From Chitinophagaceae bacterium (GTDB taxonomy: Bacteria > Bacteroidota > Bacteroidia > Chitinophagales > Chitinophagaceae): a DNA stretch of 43,110 nt. The notes beneath the pieces were generated by a model that did not search any database, was not told the origin of the DNA, and saw nothing but the letters and a program-made list of their open reading frames with translations. Location: positions 1 to 43,110 of the forward strand of contig JAIXWH010000011.1 of NCBI GenBank assembly GCA_027484165.1, read 5' to 3'. The translations under genes and the position numbers were made by a program. Positions 34,563 to 42,958 of this stretch are shown piece by piece (the stretch's first letter is position 1; every line of letters starts with the position of its first letter).

Positions 34563-35975
34563 TTATTGGTTGTTTCTTTTTACTAATTGAGCTGTAAATT
34601 CTCCTTCTGTGCAAAGTTTATTAGCAACATAAACAGATCCTCTCATTACACATATTCCTCTTCTGATAGGTTCAATCAATTCCATTTTTAAAATCATCGT
34701 GTCACCAGGAACTACTTTTTGTTTAAACTTACAATTATCAATTTTTAAAAAGTAAGTATCGTAATTACCTTCTGGCATAGAGTTGATACAAAGAATACCT
34801 CCGGTTTGAGCCAGCGCCTCTATTTGCAAAACGCCCGGCATTACTGGGTTTCCAGGAAAGTGCCCCTGAAAGAAAAATTCGTTGAACGTAACATTCTTTA
34901 TTCCAATAATTGAATTTTGATTGAGCTCAATAATCTTATCTACCAACAAAAATGGGTAACGGTGAGGCAATGTTTTTTCTATCTGTTCTAAAGAATAAAC
35001 AGGAGGTTGTGTTGGATTATATACGGGTATGTCTTTGGTGTGCTTATTCTTTTTTATGTATTGTTTTATCATTTTTGCAAACTCTACATTACTGCTATGA
35101 CCAGGTCTGTTTGCTATGACATGTGATTTAATAGGGTATCCAATTAATGCTAAATCACCAACAACATCTAGTAATTTGTGTCTGGCTGGTTCATTTGGAA
35201 AACGAAGTTCAAGATTATTTAAATATCCTTCTGTTTTCACCTCAACTTTTGTCCTGCCAAATGCTTTTGCCAAACGATTCATTTCTTCATCAGTAACGGG
35301 TTTATCAACCACAACAATTGCATTATTGATATCGCCTCCCTTTACTAAATTATTATCAAGCAACATTTCCAATTCATGAAGAAAGCAAAATGTTCTGCAA
35401 GGAGCAATTTCCTTTTTGAATTCACTCATATTTTTTAAACTCGCATGCTGAGTTCCTAATACTGTACTGTTGAAATCAATCAAAGTGGTGATTTCATAAT
35501 TAGTGGCTGGGAGAGCAGTCATCTCCACTCTCTTTTTCTCATCATAAAATGAAATATTGGTATCTATGGTGTACCATGCTTTTGTTGCATCTTGTTCTAC
35601 TACGCCCGCGTTCTCAATAATTTCTATAAAAGGACTGCTGCTACCATCAATAATGGGAATTTCTGGTCCGTTAACTTCAATCAAACAATTATCAACACCC
35701 ATGCCTACCAATGCGGCTAATATATGTTCAACCGTACTCACTTTCACCTCGCCCTGTTCCAGAGTTGTACCTCTAGATGTATCTGTAACCAAGTCGCAGT
35801 CTGCTTTGATAGGAGATGTTCCCACAAGATCTACTCTCTGAAAGTGAAATCCATAACCTGGGTTTGCGGGCTTTAGAGTCATATAAACATTAATGCCTGT
35901 ATGTAAACCTGTTCCAGAAATACTTACCGATGTCCCAAGGGTGTGCTGTTTATCAGGGTTGAAGTTTTTATCCAT
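34563..35975 (-). CDS. lpxC/fabZ: Bifunctional UDP-3-O-acyl-GlcNAc deacetylase / 3-hydroxyacyl-ACP dehydratase (LpxC-FabZ fusion)
   Basis: One chain combining the zinc deacetylase of lipid A synthesis (about residues 8-315) with a hot-dog-fold dehydratase (about 328-470). From the ATG at 35975, LpxC zinc ligands are His84 (STVEHILAAL), His266 and Asp270 (ARHKLLDVVGD), and the general-acid His is His293 (PGHSSN). FabZ has LPHRYPFLLVDKI, His372 in QGHFPGNPVMPG and Glu386 in QIEALAQTGG. The fusion is characteristic of Bacteroidota. The longer frame to 35999 needs a TTG start, so the ATG giving 470 residues is preferred. It precedes lpxA by 10 bp and follows the DUF5686 gene by 72 bp. Confidence 0.95.
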   Translation of the reverse strand: MDKNFNPDKQHTLGTSVSISGTGLHTGINVYMTLKPANPGYGFHFQRVDLVGTSPIKADCDLVTDTSRGTTLEQGEVKVSTVEHILAALVGMGVDNCLIEVNGPEIPIIDGSSSPFIEIIENAGVVEQDATKAWYTIDTNISFYDEKKRVEMTALPATNYEITTLIDFNSTVLGTQHASLKNMSEFKKEIAPCRTFCFLHELEMLLDNNLVKGGDINNAIVVVDKPVTDEEMNRLAKAFGRTKVEVKTEGYLNNLELRFPNEPARHKLLDVVGDLALIGYPIKSHVIANRPGHSSNVEFAKMIKQYIKKNKHTKDIPVYNPTQPPVYSLEQIEKTLPHRYPFLLVDKIIELNQNSIIGIKNVTFNEFFFQGHFPGNPVMPGVLQIEALAQTGGILCINSMPEGNYDTYFLKIDNCKFKQKVVPGDTMILKMELIEPIRRGICVMRGSVYVANKLCTEGEFTAQLVKRNNQ

Positions 35976-36047
35976 GTTTGTTTTGATAAATTCTTCCAAA
36001 GGTACCCTAAAAAATACAATTTTTGGACAGTTTTCCTGCTTAAATCC

Positions 36048-38561
36048 TTAAAACTGTAACTTAAAACTCCCAAAAATACCAAATTTGCTGGCAGAGGGAA
36101 TGAATGGAGAAGAAACGATGTCAGGGGTAATATTCCATACCGCATCAATTCTAAATACTTTAAAAATATTATCTATACCTGTTCCTATTTCAGAATAATA
36201 TCTATTATTAAGAGTTTTAAAAAACTTTCCTTCATTGTTTAATTGATTGTTTTCATCACTTAATGAACCCCAAACTGTTTTGATATTCCAGAATTGTCTC
36301 CACTTTAATTTTCTAGTGATTGGAATGAATCTGAAAATACCAGAGCCCATTCGATGTTCAAGATTTACACCTGCATATCGATCACTTAAATATTCAAATC
36401 TGTTCATTAAATTAAGTGAGCTGTTATTGTAATAATAGATGTCATTTCCAAGATGGTTTTCTAAAAATGCAAATGGTAGGGTGCCATTTATTAATCCACC
36501 ATAAATTTTTATATCTAAAGATCCGAGTGGATTTATTTTAATAACATCTCCAATAGAAGCGTTTAATTTAGTGTAGTTATTTTTTGCATTCAAAACTCCT
36601 GGAATACCTTTTGTAAGTGTGATTTCTGAAATGGGATAATCTGACCCCAAAGAATATCTGAAATAATCCCAATTAAGAAACTGTTCCAAATATGCAAATC
36701 TCAATTTTAATGAAACTTCGAAAGAACTAAAGTTTGCAGGTTCTCCTGTGTTATAAGTGATTTTATTTGGCAAGTATTTTAATGGTTCGAATGTTCTGTG
36801 AGTTACATATAGACCAGTTGAAAAGCCTTTTCCCCAATCCTTATTGATATCAAATGTTTTGTGATTTAACTTAATGAATTTTTGTTTTACATTAGGTTTT
36901 CTAATAGCTAGAGAAAATACGTTATCCTGACTTACCTGCCCAATTTCACTAATTCCATTATCAATATCTTCCGAAATAGTAGCATGTAAGATTAATCTGT
37001 TGGGTTCTCTATTTGCTATCCAGTAGGCTTCAGCTTTTCCTTTAAATTTTTTATCCAAAGTGCCATAAGCAACATATCCATGCAGATAAATATTTTTAAA
37101 TAGTTTCGTATTAGTACCCAAATCAAATCTAAAGCGGTATCCTTCCCAGTTATTATTACTTATCCAATTGAACCAGGGCCCAATTTCAAAGACGCCTAAA
37201 TTTCTATAACCCGTTCCGATGAACCTTAAAGTTCTTTGCAATTTTTGAAATTTGGGCATTTCAAGCAATTTGTCTACAGTAAGAAAAATTTGTTTTTCAT
37301 TATTTGATAAAGAATCATGCCGCAATAAATTCCATGTGGAGTCGCTCTGAATTTTTGCGTTGGAATTGGATTCAACCAATTCTTGAATATTTTGGCCTTT
37401 TAAAGTTGCTGAGATGGAATCATTGTTAATCACAATATTTTTATAGGTTGTGGTTTTTCTTCCAATCAGTGTCAAAGATTTCTTGCCAAAAGCATTGAAG
37501 TCAGCAAAAAATTTATCTCTTCCCAAAAAAAAAGTCGTGTCATTTATTTTTGAAAACTCCTGAACGATTCCTATTCTTGAAATAAAATTGATATTGGCAT
37601 CTTTATTTAAAAACAATGATATTTTGGTAACCACAAAACTACCAGCTCTAACCCAGGCCTCACCTTCAAAAACGTTTTCACCCGCTCTCTTTGGTTTAAA
37701 TATGAAATGAAAAGTTTTCTTATTGTCAATCATCTGAGTGTCTGCAACAGAAAAATTATAATAGAAGTCGGCATTGTCGTTGAAAGGGCTTATAAAGTCT
37801 TTTCCGAGAACTATCACATAGTTGTCGAAGATGTTGATATTTTGATTCATTACGCCCAAGAATTTTGAAAAGCTTTCGTTGTCGAGACCTTTCAAATTAT
37901 AGGCTTTAATTTTTTCGTAAGTTTTTTTTGGATTTTTTTGATAAGCAAAATCACTTACACTTTCAACAAGATAGGCAGGTAAAAAAGGAGCATCTTCCGA
38001 AGTGCTGTCAATATTGTCAAAGACAAAGCCAAAAGGCTTTAAGAGGAAATTTTTCTTTGCTTTTTGAACATTTAAATTTTTAATGTCTATTTCAATCTTA
38101 TTGTATGCCTCATAGCCATAGTTCTGTTTTTTTGACCTATCGAAATACTTTTTTTTACTCATTATTTTTTTCCAAAGAAAAAGCCCTTTATTAATCTTAA
38201 GCTTCACCACTACTTCGTCGTTTTTACTACTTCTTTCAAGATTGATAAACAAGGGCTCTGATATCCTAAAGGAATCAAGAGGTATATATACATTTTTATA
38301 GCCAATATAACTGATGACTAAAGTGTCATTTTGTGTATTTTCAAAATTGAATTTAAAGCTGCCAGAACTATCAGTTATTTTGCCCGCACCTCCTTTTTTC
38401 AAATAAACAGATGCAAAACCGATGGGCTCTTTTGTTAATGCATCCTGAATATTTCCAGAAAGCATTCTTTCCTGACAAAATGAATTTTCCGAATAGAATC
38501 CAAGCCCAATTAGAAGGAGCAGATTGATAATAAGAGGTTTGATTGTAACGCAGATTCTCAA
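36048..38561 (-). CDS. DUF5686-family outer-membrane protein with carboxypeptidase-regulatory-like domain
   Basis: An 837-residue protein. A signal peptide (hydrophobic residues 7-22, then SFCQ) is followed by a CarboxypepD_reg-like beta-sandwich (about 33-115: LSGNIQDALTKEPIGFASVYLKKGG in relatives' style, ending in VISYIGYKN), a central DUF5686 region and a C-terminal barrel-like half with alternating aromatic strands. The chain ends in FGSFKLQF, a terminal Phe typical of outer-membrane barrels. The first base after the lpxD stop region allows only a TTG start at 38561: the codon before it is a stop, and no ATG occurs until residue 33, which would remove the signal peptide. It is 9 bp downstream of lpxD and upstream of lpxC/fabZ, inside the lipid A operon. 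Function unknown; an outer-membrane assembly role is speculation. Confidence 0.8.
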   Translation of the reverse strand: MRICVTIKPLIINLLLLIGLGFYSENSFCQERMLSGNIQDALTKEPIGFASVYLKKGGAGKITDSSGSFKFNFENTQNDTLVISYIGYKNVYIPLDSFRISEPLFINLERSSKNDEVVVKLKINKGLFLWKKIMSKKKYFDRSKKQNYGYEAYNKIEIDIKNLNVQKAKKNFLLKPFGFVFDNIDSTSEDAPFLPAYLVESVSDFAYQKNPKKTYEKIKAYNLKGLDNESFSKFLGVMNQNINIFDNYVIVLGKDFISPFNDNADFYYNFSVADTQMIDNKKTFHFIFKPKRAGENVFEGEAWVRAGSFVVTKISLFLNKDANINFISRIGIVQEFSKINDTTFFLGRDKFFADFNAFGKKSLTLIGRKTTTYKNIVINNDSISATLKGQNIQELVESNSNAKIQSDSTWNLLRHDSLSNNEKQIFLTVDKLLEMPKFQKLQRTLRFIGTGYRNLGVFEIGPWFNWISNNNWEGYRFRFDLGTNTKLFKNIYLHGYVAYGTLDKKFKGKAEAYWIANREPNRLILHATISEDIDNGISEIGQVSQDNVFSLAIRKPNVKQKFIKLNHKTFDINKDWGKGFSTGLYVTHRTFEPLKYLPNKITYNTGEPANFSSFEVSLKLRFAYLEQFLNWDYFRYSLGSDYPISEITLTKGIPGVLNAKNNYTKLNASIGDVIKINPLGSLDIKIYGGLINGTLPFAFLENHLGNDIYYYNNSSLNLMNRFEYLSDRYAGVNLEHRMGSGIFRFIPITRKLKWRQFWNIKTVWGSLSDENNQLNNEGKFFKTLNNRYYSEIGTGIDNIFKVFRIDAVWNITPDIVSSPFIPSASKFGIFGSFKLQF

Positions 38562-38570
38562 TTATAAAAG

Positions 38571-39617
38571 TTATTTATTCTTTTCCAATAAATTTTTCAC
38601 TGCATTCTCCAGTTCAGCAATTTTTTTCTCTAAATCAGGCAATCTTCTAAGAGCAGCCTGATTTCTTAATGAAGAAGTGAAATCAGTTGCAGGTATACCA
38701 TTGAAGGACATATTTGGTTTTGTTATAGATTTACTTATGCCGCTCTTTCCATTGATTTTTGATCCATCAGCAATGGTGATATGTCCAACGATTCCTGTTT
38801 GTCCGCCAATCATTACTTTTTTTCCAATTTTAGTGCTCCCACTGATTCCGGTTTGAGCGGCCACAACACTGTCTTCACCAATCTGAACATTATGCGCCAC
38901 TTGTACCAGATTGTCAATTTTAACCCCTTTTCTGATCACTGTACTTCCTATGGTTGCTCTATCGATGGTAACATTCGCGCCAATCTCAACTCCATTTTCA
39001 ATAACTACATTTCCAATTTGTGGCACTTTCCTGTAGCTGCCATCAGGTAATGGAGCAAATCCAAAACCATCGCTACCGATTATAGTCCCTGCATGTATGA
39101 TAACGTTGTCGCCTACCTGACAATCAAAGTAAATTTTTACTCCGGCATGTATTGTGGTATTTTTTCCAATCACTACATTGTTACCAATGAAAACCCCTGG
39201 GTAAATTTTAACTCCATCTGCAATGGTTACATTTTCACTGATATAAGCAAATGCACCAACAAAAACATCCTTACCGATTTTGCTTGAGCTATGAATATGA
39301 ACAGGTTCTTGAATTCCAATAGGTTGTTGTGATTTGAACTCCTGGTATTTTTCCAATAATGTTGCAAATGCAGAATATGCGTTCGGAACTCTTATTAAAG
39401 TAGAATGAACAGCTTGCTTTAGCTCAAGAGAATCATTAACAATTACAATAGAGGCCTTGGTTTTATAGAGATACTCTTCATATTTGGGGTTAGCCAAAAA
39501 AGCAATTTCACCTTCCTTGGCTTCTTCAATCTTTCCAAAGGAACCCACTGTAACATTTTCAGGACCTTCAATTTGTCCGCTCAATAATAAGGCAATTTGG
39601 CTAGCTGTGAATTGCAT
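38571..39617 (-). CDS. lpxD: UDP-3-O-(3-hydroxyacyl)glucosamine N-acyltransferase
   Basis: Third enzyme of lipid A synthesis. An N-terminal uridine-binding domain (about 1-100: FTASQIALLLSGQIEGP, GEIAFLANPKYEEYLY) precedes a long hexapeptide beta-helix (about 105-310: SKIGKDVFVGAFAYI, TIADGVKIYPGVFIG, HAGTIIGSDGFGFAP). The catalytic His is His242 in VQVAHNVQIG. The C-terminal coiled coil (RRLPDLEKKIAELENAVKNL) is as expected. Length 348. ATG at 39617, 36 bp after the HD hydrolase gene. Confidence 0.95.
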   Translation of the reverse strand: MQFTASQIALLLSGQIEGPENVTVGSFGKIEEAKEGEIAFLANPKYEEYLYKTKASIVIVNDSLELKQAVHSTLIRVPNAYSAFATLLEKYQEFKSQQPIGIQEPVHIHSSSKIGKDVFVGAFAYISENVTIADGVKIYPGVFIGNNVVIGKNTTIHAGVKIYFDCQVGDNVIIHAGTIIGSDGFGFAPLPDGSYRKVPQIGNVVIENGVEIGANVTIDRATIGSTVIRKGVKIDNLVQVAHNVQIGEDSVVAAQTGISGSTKIGKKVMIGGQTGIVGHITIADGSKINGKSGISKSITKPNMSFNGIPATDFTSSLRNQAALRRLPDLEKKIAELENAVKNLLEKNK

Positions 39618-39653
39618 TTTTTTTGAAGTTTCGTTTTAAATAGTTTGGTCCAA

Positions 39654-40835
39654 TTATTTTGGAAAACAAATATAATATTTTTTAACTAGGCCTTTTAGGT
39701 TATCATTTATTAAGGCATTGTCTACTTCGGTAATGTCTTTAATTGACCCATCCTTAAATAGGATCTTGATTTTTTCATTTTCAAAATTATAAGTACTGCT
39801 GGAAGCTTCACCTGCAAAAACAAGCCAATTCACATCTTCTTCAGACAGTTGATATTTTGCTATAACATCCGATACAATCTCTTGTCTGTACTTTTCATCA
39901 ACTGGAGTAGATAAATATTTTATTTTGAGCAACTTTCTGTTAATAATGCCATTGCATAAAATCGACAATACTTTGTCTTCATGGTTACACCATTGCTTAA
40001 TGGCCATCATCACATCATAATCATCAATTTTGCAAAATTCACTTAAACAGGTAGTGTTGGATTTGAGATGCATGAAGTTATAAAGTGTTTCATGGCAATG
40101 AGCATTGATGTGTTTAGCCCTTTTGATGATTCTTTTAAGCATTTGCTCAGCACATAAAACTGTTTTATGCAGATAAACCTGCCAGTACATTAATCTGCGC
40201 GCTACTAAAAATTTTTCTATGGAGTAGATTCCTTTTTCTTCAACCATTAATTCGCCGTTGTAAACAGTGAGCATTTTAATAATTCGGTCATAACCAATCA
40301 CGCCTTCACTAACTCCTGTAAAAAAACTGTCTCTGGTTAAATAGTCCATTCTGTCCACATCAATTTGTCCGCTGATGAGCTGGTGTAAAAACTTTTTGGG
40401 ATGATTATTCGTGAAAATATCTATCGCCATTTGAAGTTTTCCGTTGAACTGTTTGTTCAATTCTTTCATCATGAGCAATGAAAACTCTTCGTGATGAACG
40501 CCTTCTGCAATAACATGCTCCAGTGCGTGAGAGTAGGGGCCATGACCGATGTCGTGTAAAAGGATTGCGATTTTTGCCGCCTGTTGTTCTTCTTCAGTGA
40601 TTTCAATTCCTTTATTGACGAGTTCAAGCAGCGCCGAGCGCATTAAATGATAAGCACCTAATGAGTGGTGAAGTCTTGAATGAACGGCTCCTGGATATAC
40701 CAATTGAGCGAGTGCCATCTGACTGATTCTCCTCAATCGCTGATAATAAGGATGCGCAATGATTTCGGCGATCAGTTGATCATCAATTGTTATAAAACCA
40801 TAAACCGGATCATTTATTATTTTATGAAATCTCAT
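39654..40835 (-). CDS. HD-superfamily phosphohydrolase (dNTPase/SAMHD1-like)
   Basis: A 393-residue HD-domain protein. Metal-binding residues are visible in HSRLHHSLG (His56 region), the doublet His94-Asp95 in LLHDIGHGPYSH, and the downstream Asp in VDRMDYLTRDSFFTG. This is the layout of dGTPase/SAMHD1-like phosphohydrolases, but substrate cannot be read from sequence. It is the first gene of the apparent lpx operon (lpxD 36 bp downstream), an arrangement that recurs in Bacteroidota to my knowledge. ATG at 40835, with a -7 box about 50 bp upstream, divergent from porX. Confidence 0.85.
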   Translation of the reverse strand: MRFHKIINDPVYGFITIDDQLIAEIIAHPYYQRLRRISQMALAQLVYPGAVHSRLHHSLGAYHLMRSALLELVNKGIEITEEEQQAAKIAILLHDIGHGPYSHALEHVIAEGVHHEEFSLLMMKELNKQFNGKLQMAIDIFTNNHPKKFLHQLISGQIDVDRMDYLTRDSFFTGVSEGVIGYDRIIKMLTVYNGELMVEEKGIYSIEKFLVARRLMYWQVYLHKTVLCAEQMLKRIIKRAKHINAHCHETLYNFMHLKSNTTCLSEFCKIDDYDVMMAIKQWCNHEDKVLSILCNGIINRKLLKIKYLSTPVDEKYRQEIVSDVIAKYQLSEEDVNWLVFAGEASSSTYNFENEKIKILFKDGSIKDITEVDNALINDNLKGLVKKYYICFPK

Positions 40836-40884
40836 TAATTAATTTAATTTGGGAATGTTCTGTTAAATGAAATGTTATTACAAA

Positions 40885-40892
40885 CAAATCTA
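40885..40892 (-). promoter_or_regulatory. -7 box TAGATTTG for the HD-lpx operon
   Basis: Exact TAnnTTTG on the minus strand, 49 bp upstream of the ATG at 40835. It stands back to back with the porX box, 21 bp away. Confidence 0.45.
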
Positions 40893-40913
40893 CATAGCAT
40901 TCAATTAAAAATT

Positions 40914-40921
40914 TATATTTG
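40914..40921 (+). promoter_or_regulatory. -7 box TATATTTG for porX
   Basis: Exact TAnnTTTG on the plus strand, 74 nt before the ATG at 40996, giving a predicted leader of about 68 nt. Together with the minus-strand box at 40885-40892 it marks a compact divergent promoter region. Confidence 0.5.
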
Positions 40922-40995
40922 TAAGGTTCGCAAATTAACCTCATTTTTATTCAAAATCACCGATTTTAAGGATAAATCAATTAAATATCAATAAA

Positions 40996-42552
40996 ATGAA
41001 CGAAGTGAAAATATTATGGGTTGATGATGAAATTGAAAGTTTGAAATCACAGATTTTATTTCTCGAAAACAAGGGATATCAGGTGCATACCATTACCAAT
41101 GGATCTGATGCCATTGAGTATGTTAAATCCAATATTGTTGACGTGGTATTGTTGGATGAGAGTATGCCTGGAATCTCGGGTTTACAGGCTTTGCAGCAAA
41201 TCAAAGAGATAAAAAATAATATTCCTGTTGTTTTAATCACAAAAAATGAGGCTGAAAATATTATGGATGAAGCCATTGGTAGCCAGATCAGCGACTATTT
41301 GATTAAGCCGGTAAATCCAAATCAGGTTTTACTGAGTTTAAAAAAGATAATTGACAACAAAAGACTCGTTGCAGAAAAAACAACGGTTTCCTACCAACAA
41401 GAATTCAGAAGTTTACTATCAGCGTTGAGTGGAAATCCTGACTATCAGGAATGGATGGAAATTTATAAAAAAATGGTTTATTGGGAGTTGGAGATTCAAA
41501 AAAGCGACAGTCCGGAAATGCAGGAAGTTTTTCATACCCAGAAACAAGAAGCAAATACAGAATTTTTTAAGTTTATATCTAAAAATTATGCTTCGTGGGT
41601 TTCGCCCAAAAGTGCCGATGGGCCTATCATGAGCCATAATCTTTTACAATTTAAAGTATTGCCACATTTAGAAAAATCAGTGCCACTTTTTTTTGTGCTG
41701 ATTGATAATTTAAGATTTGATCAATGGAAAACCATCCAGCCCATCTTCGCAAACAGTTTCAGAATAAACGAAGAAGAAACATTTTATGCTATTTTACCAA
41801 CTGCGACACAATACGCCCGAAATGCAATTTTTGCTGGCTTATTGCCAATTGATATTGAAAAACAGTTTCCTGTTCAATGGAAAAATGATGATGAAGAAGG
41901 TGGAAAAAACTTGCATGAAGAAGATTTTCTGAAAGGAAATTTGAAGCGATTAGGTAAAGGGGATATCAAATACTCCTATACCAAAATTACCAATAATCTA
42001 GATGGTCAAAAATTGGTTGATAATATGCACAATTTGATGCAAAATGATTTGAATGTGATTGTCTACAATTTTGTGGATATGCTCAGTCATGCACGAACTG
42101 AAATGGAAGTACTGAAAGAGCTTGCAGGAGACGAGACCAGTTATCGAAGCCTTACAGCCAGCTGGTTTGAACATAGTCCTTTACATCAGGCACTGAAAAA
42201 GATAGCGGATAAAAAAATAAATTTAATTGTTGCAACAGACCATGGAAGTACGAGGGTAAAGTCACCAGCAAAAGTGATTGGAGATAAACAAACTACTGCA
42301 AATTTGAGATACAAACATGGCAGAAATTTGAATTATGAGGCCAAAGAAGTATTGGCTTTTCGCGACCCAAGAGAAGCAGGGTTGCCAGTTCCTAACGTAA
42401 ACTCATCATATATTTTTGCAAAAGGTGATTATTTTTTATGTTATCCCAATAATTACAATCATTTTGTAAATTACTACAAGAATACTTTTCAACATGGGGG
42501 AGTAAGCCTGGAGGAAATGATTGTACCCGTGATAAAAATGACATCAAAGTAG
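40996..42552 (+). CDS. porX: PorX: response regulator with PglZ phosphatase-like effector domain
   Basis: Regulator of the type IX secretion system in Bacteroidota, known to act with the kinase PorY and sigma factor SigP. The receiver domain covers residues 1-125 with WVDDE (8-12), phospho-acceptor Asp54 in LLDESMPG and Lys in DYLIKPVNP. A helical linker follows, then an alkaline-phosphatase-superfamily PglZ domain (about 200-518) with metal-site segments LIDNLRFDQW, LPTATQYARNAIF, YNFVDMLSHARTE, ATDHGSTR and the final HGGVSLEEMIVPVI. Length 518 equals known PorX. ATG at 40996. Neither porY nor structural T9SS genes are present in the window. It is divergent from the HD-lpx operon. Confidence 0.95.
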   Translation: MNEVKILWVDDEIESLKSQILFLENKGYQVHTITNGSDAIEYVKSNIVDVVLLDESMPGISGLQALQQIKEIKNNIPVVLITKNEAENIMDEAIGSQISDYLIKPVNPNQVLLSLKKIIDNKRLVAEKTTVSYQQEFRSLLSALSGNPDYQEWMEIYKKMVYWELEIQKSDSPEMQEVFHTQKQEANTEFFKFISKNYASWVSPKSADGPIMSHNLLQFKVLPHLEKSVPLFFVLIDNLRFDQWKTIQPIFANSFRINEEETFYAILPTATQYARNAIFAGLLPIDIEKQFPVQWKNDDEEGGKNLHEEDFLKGNLKRLGKGDIKYSYTKITNNLDGQKLVDNMHNLMQNDLNVIVYNFVDMLSHARTEMEVLKELAGDETSYRSLTASWFEHSPLHQALKKIADKKINLIVATDHGSTRVKSPAKVIGDKQTTANLRYKHGRNLNYEAKEVLAFRDPREAGLPVPNVNSSYIFAKGDYFLCYPNNYNHFVNYYKNTFQHGGVSLEEMIVPVIKMTSK

Positions 42553-42673
42553 ATATTGATTTAATTCCTTAATCAGTGCACATATTTATCAACATCAAGT
42601 TGAAAAGTTATTTTCAATATCAAATTGATTTTTAGGAAGTTGCATCAATATCAGTAGTATTAAAAATCGACTT

Positions 42674-42943
42674 ATGAAATTCACGCAAAACACATTGGAT
42701 AAAATAGAGAAAGTTATAGAGGAAAGTGGTTACATCATCCGTTACGAGAGGGGAACATTTCAAAGTGGATATTGTATTCTTCAGGCAAAAAAGGTAGTTG
42801 TACTCAATAAATTTTTACAAACAGAAGGCAGAATTAATACCTTAATTGATTTATTGCCACTATTAAAAGTAAATATTGACGACCTTACCCACGAAAGTCA
42901 GAAATTGTATGAAGAGTTAATGCTTGTGGAAACAGGTAAGTAA
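42674..42943 (+). CDS. Conserved small protein of unknown function downstream of porX
   Basis: An 89-residue protein, basic at the N-terminus and acidic at the C-terminus, predicted mixed alpha/beta (helix FTQNTLDKIEKVIEESGY, strands IIRYERG and GYCILQAKKVVVLNKF, helix INTLIDLLPLLK). I recall very similar short proteins across Bacteroidota with the IRYEKG...SGYC...KKVIVLNKF core, without assigned function. No membrane segment, signal or cofactor motif. ATG at 42674, 121 bp after porX and 15 bp before the polysaccharide deacetylase gene, with which it is likely co-transcribed. Confidence 0.8.
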   Translation: MKFTQNTLDKIEKVIEESGYIIRYERGTFQSGYCILQAKKVVVLNKFLQTEGRINTLIDLLPLLKVNIDDLTHESQKLYEELMLVETGK

Positions 42944-42958
42944 ATTCAATCTTTCTCA

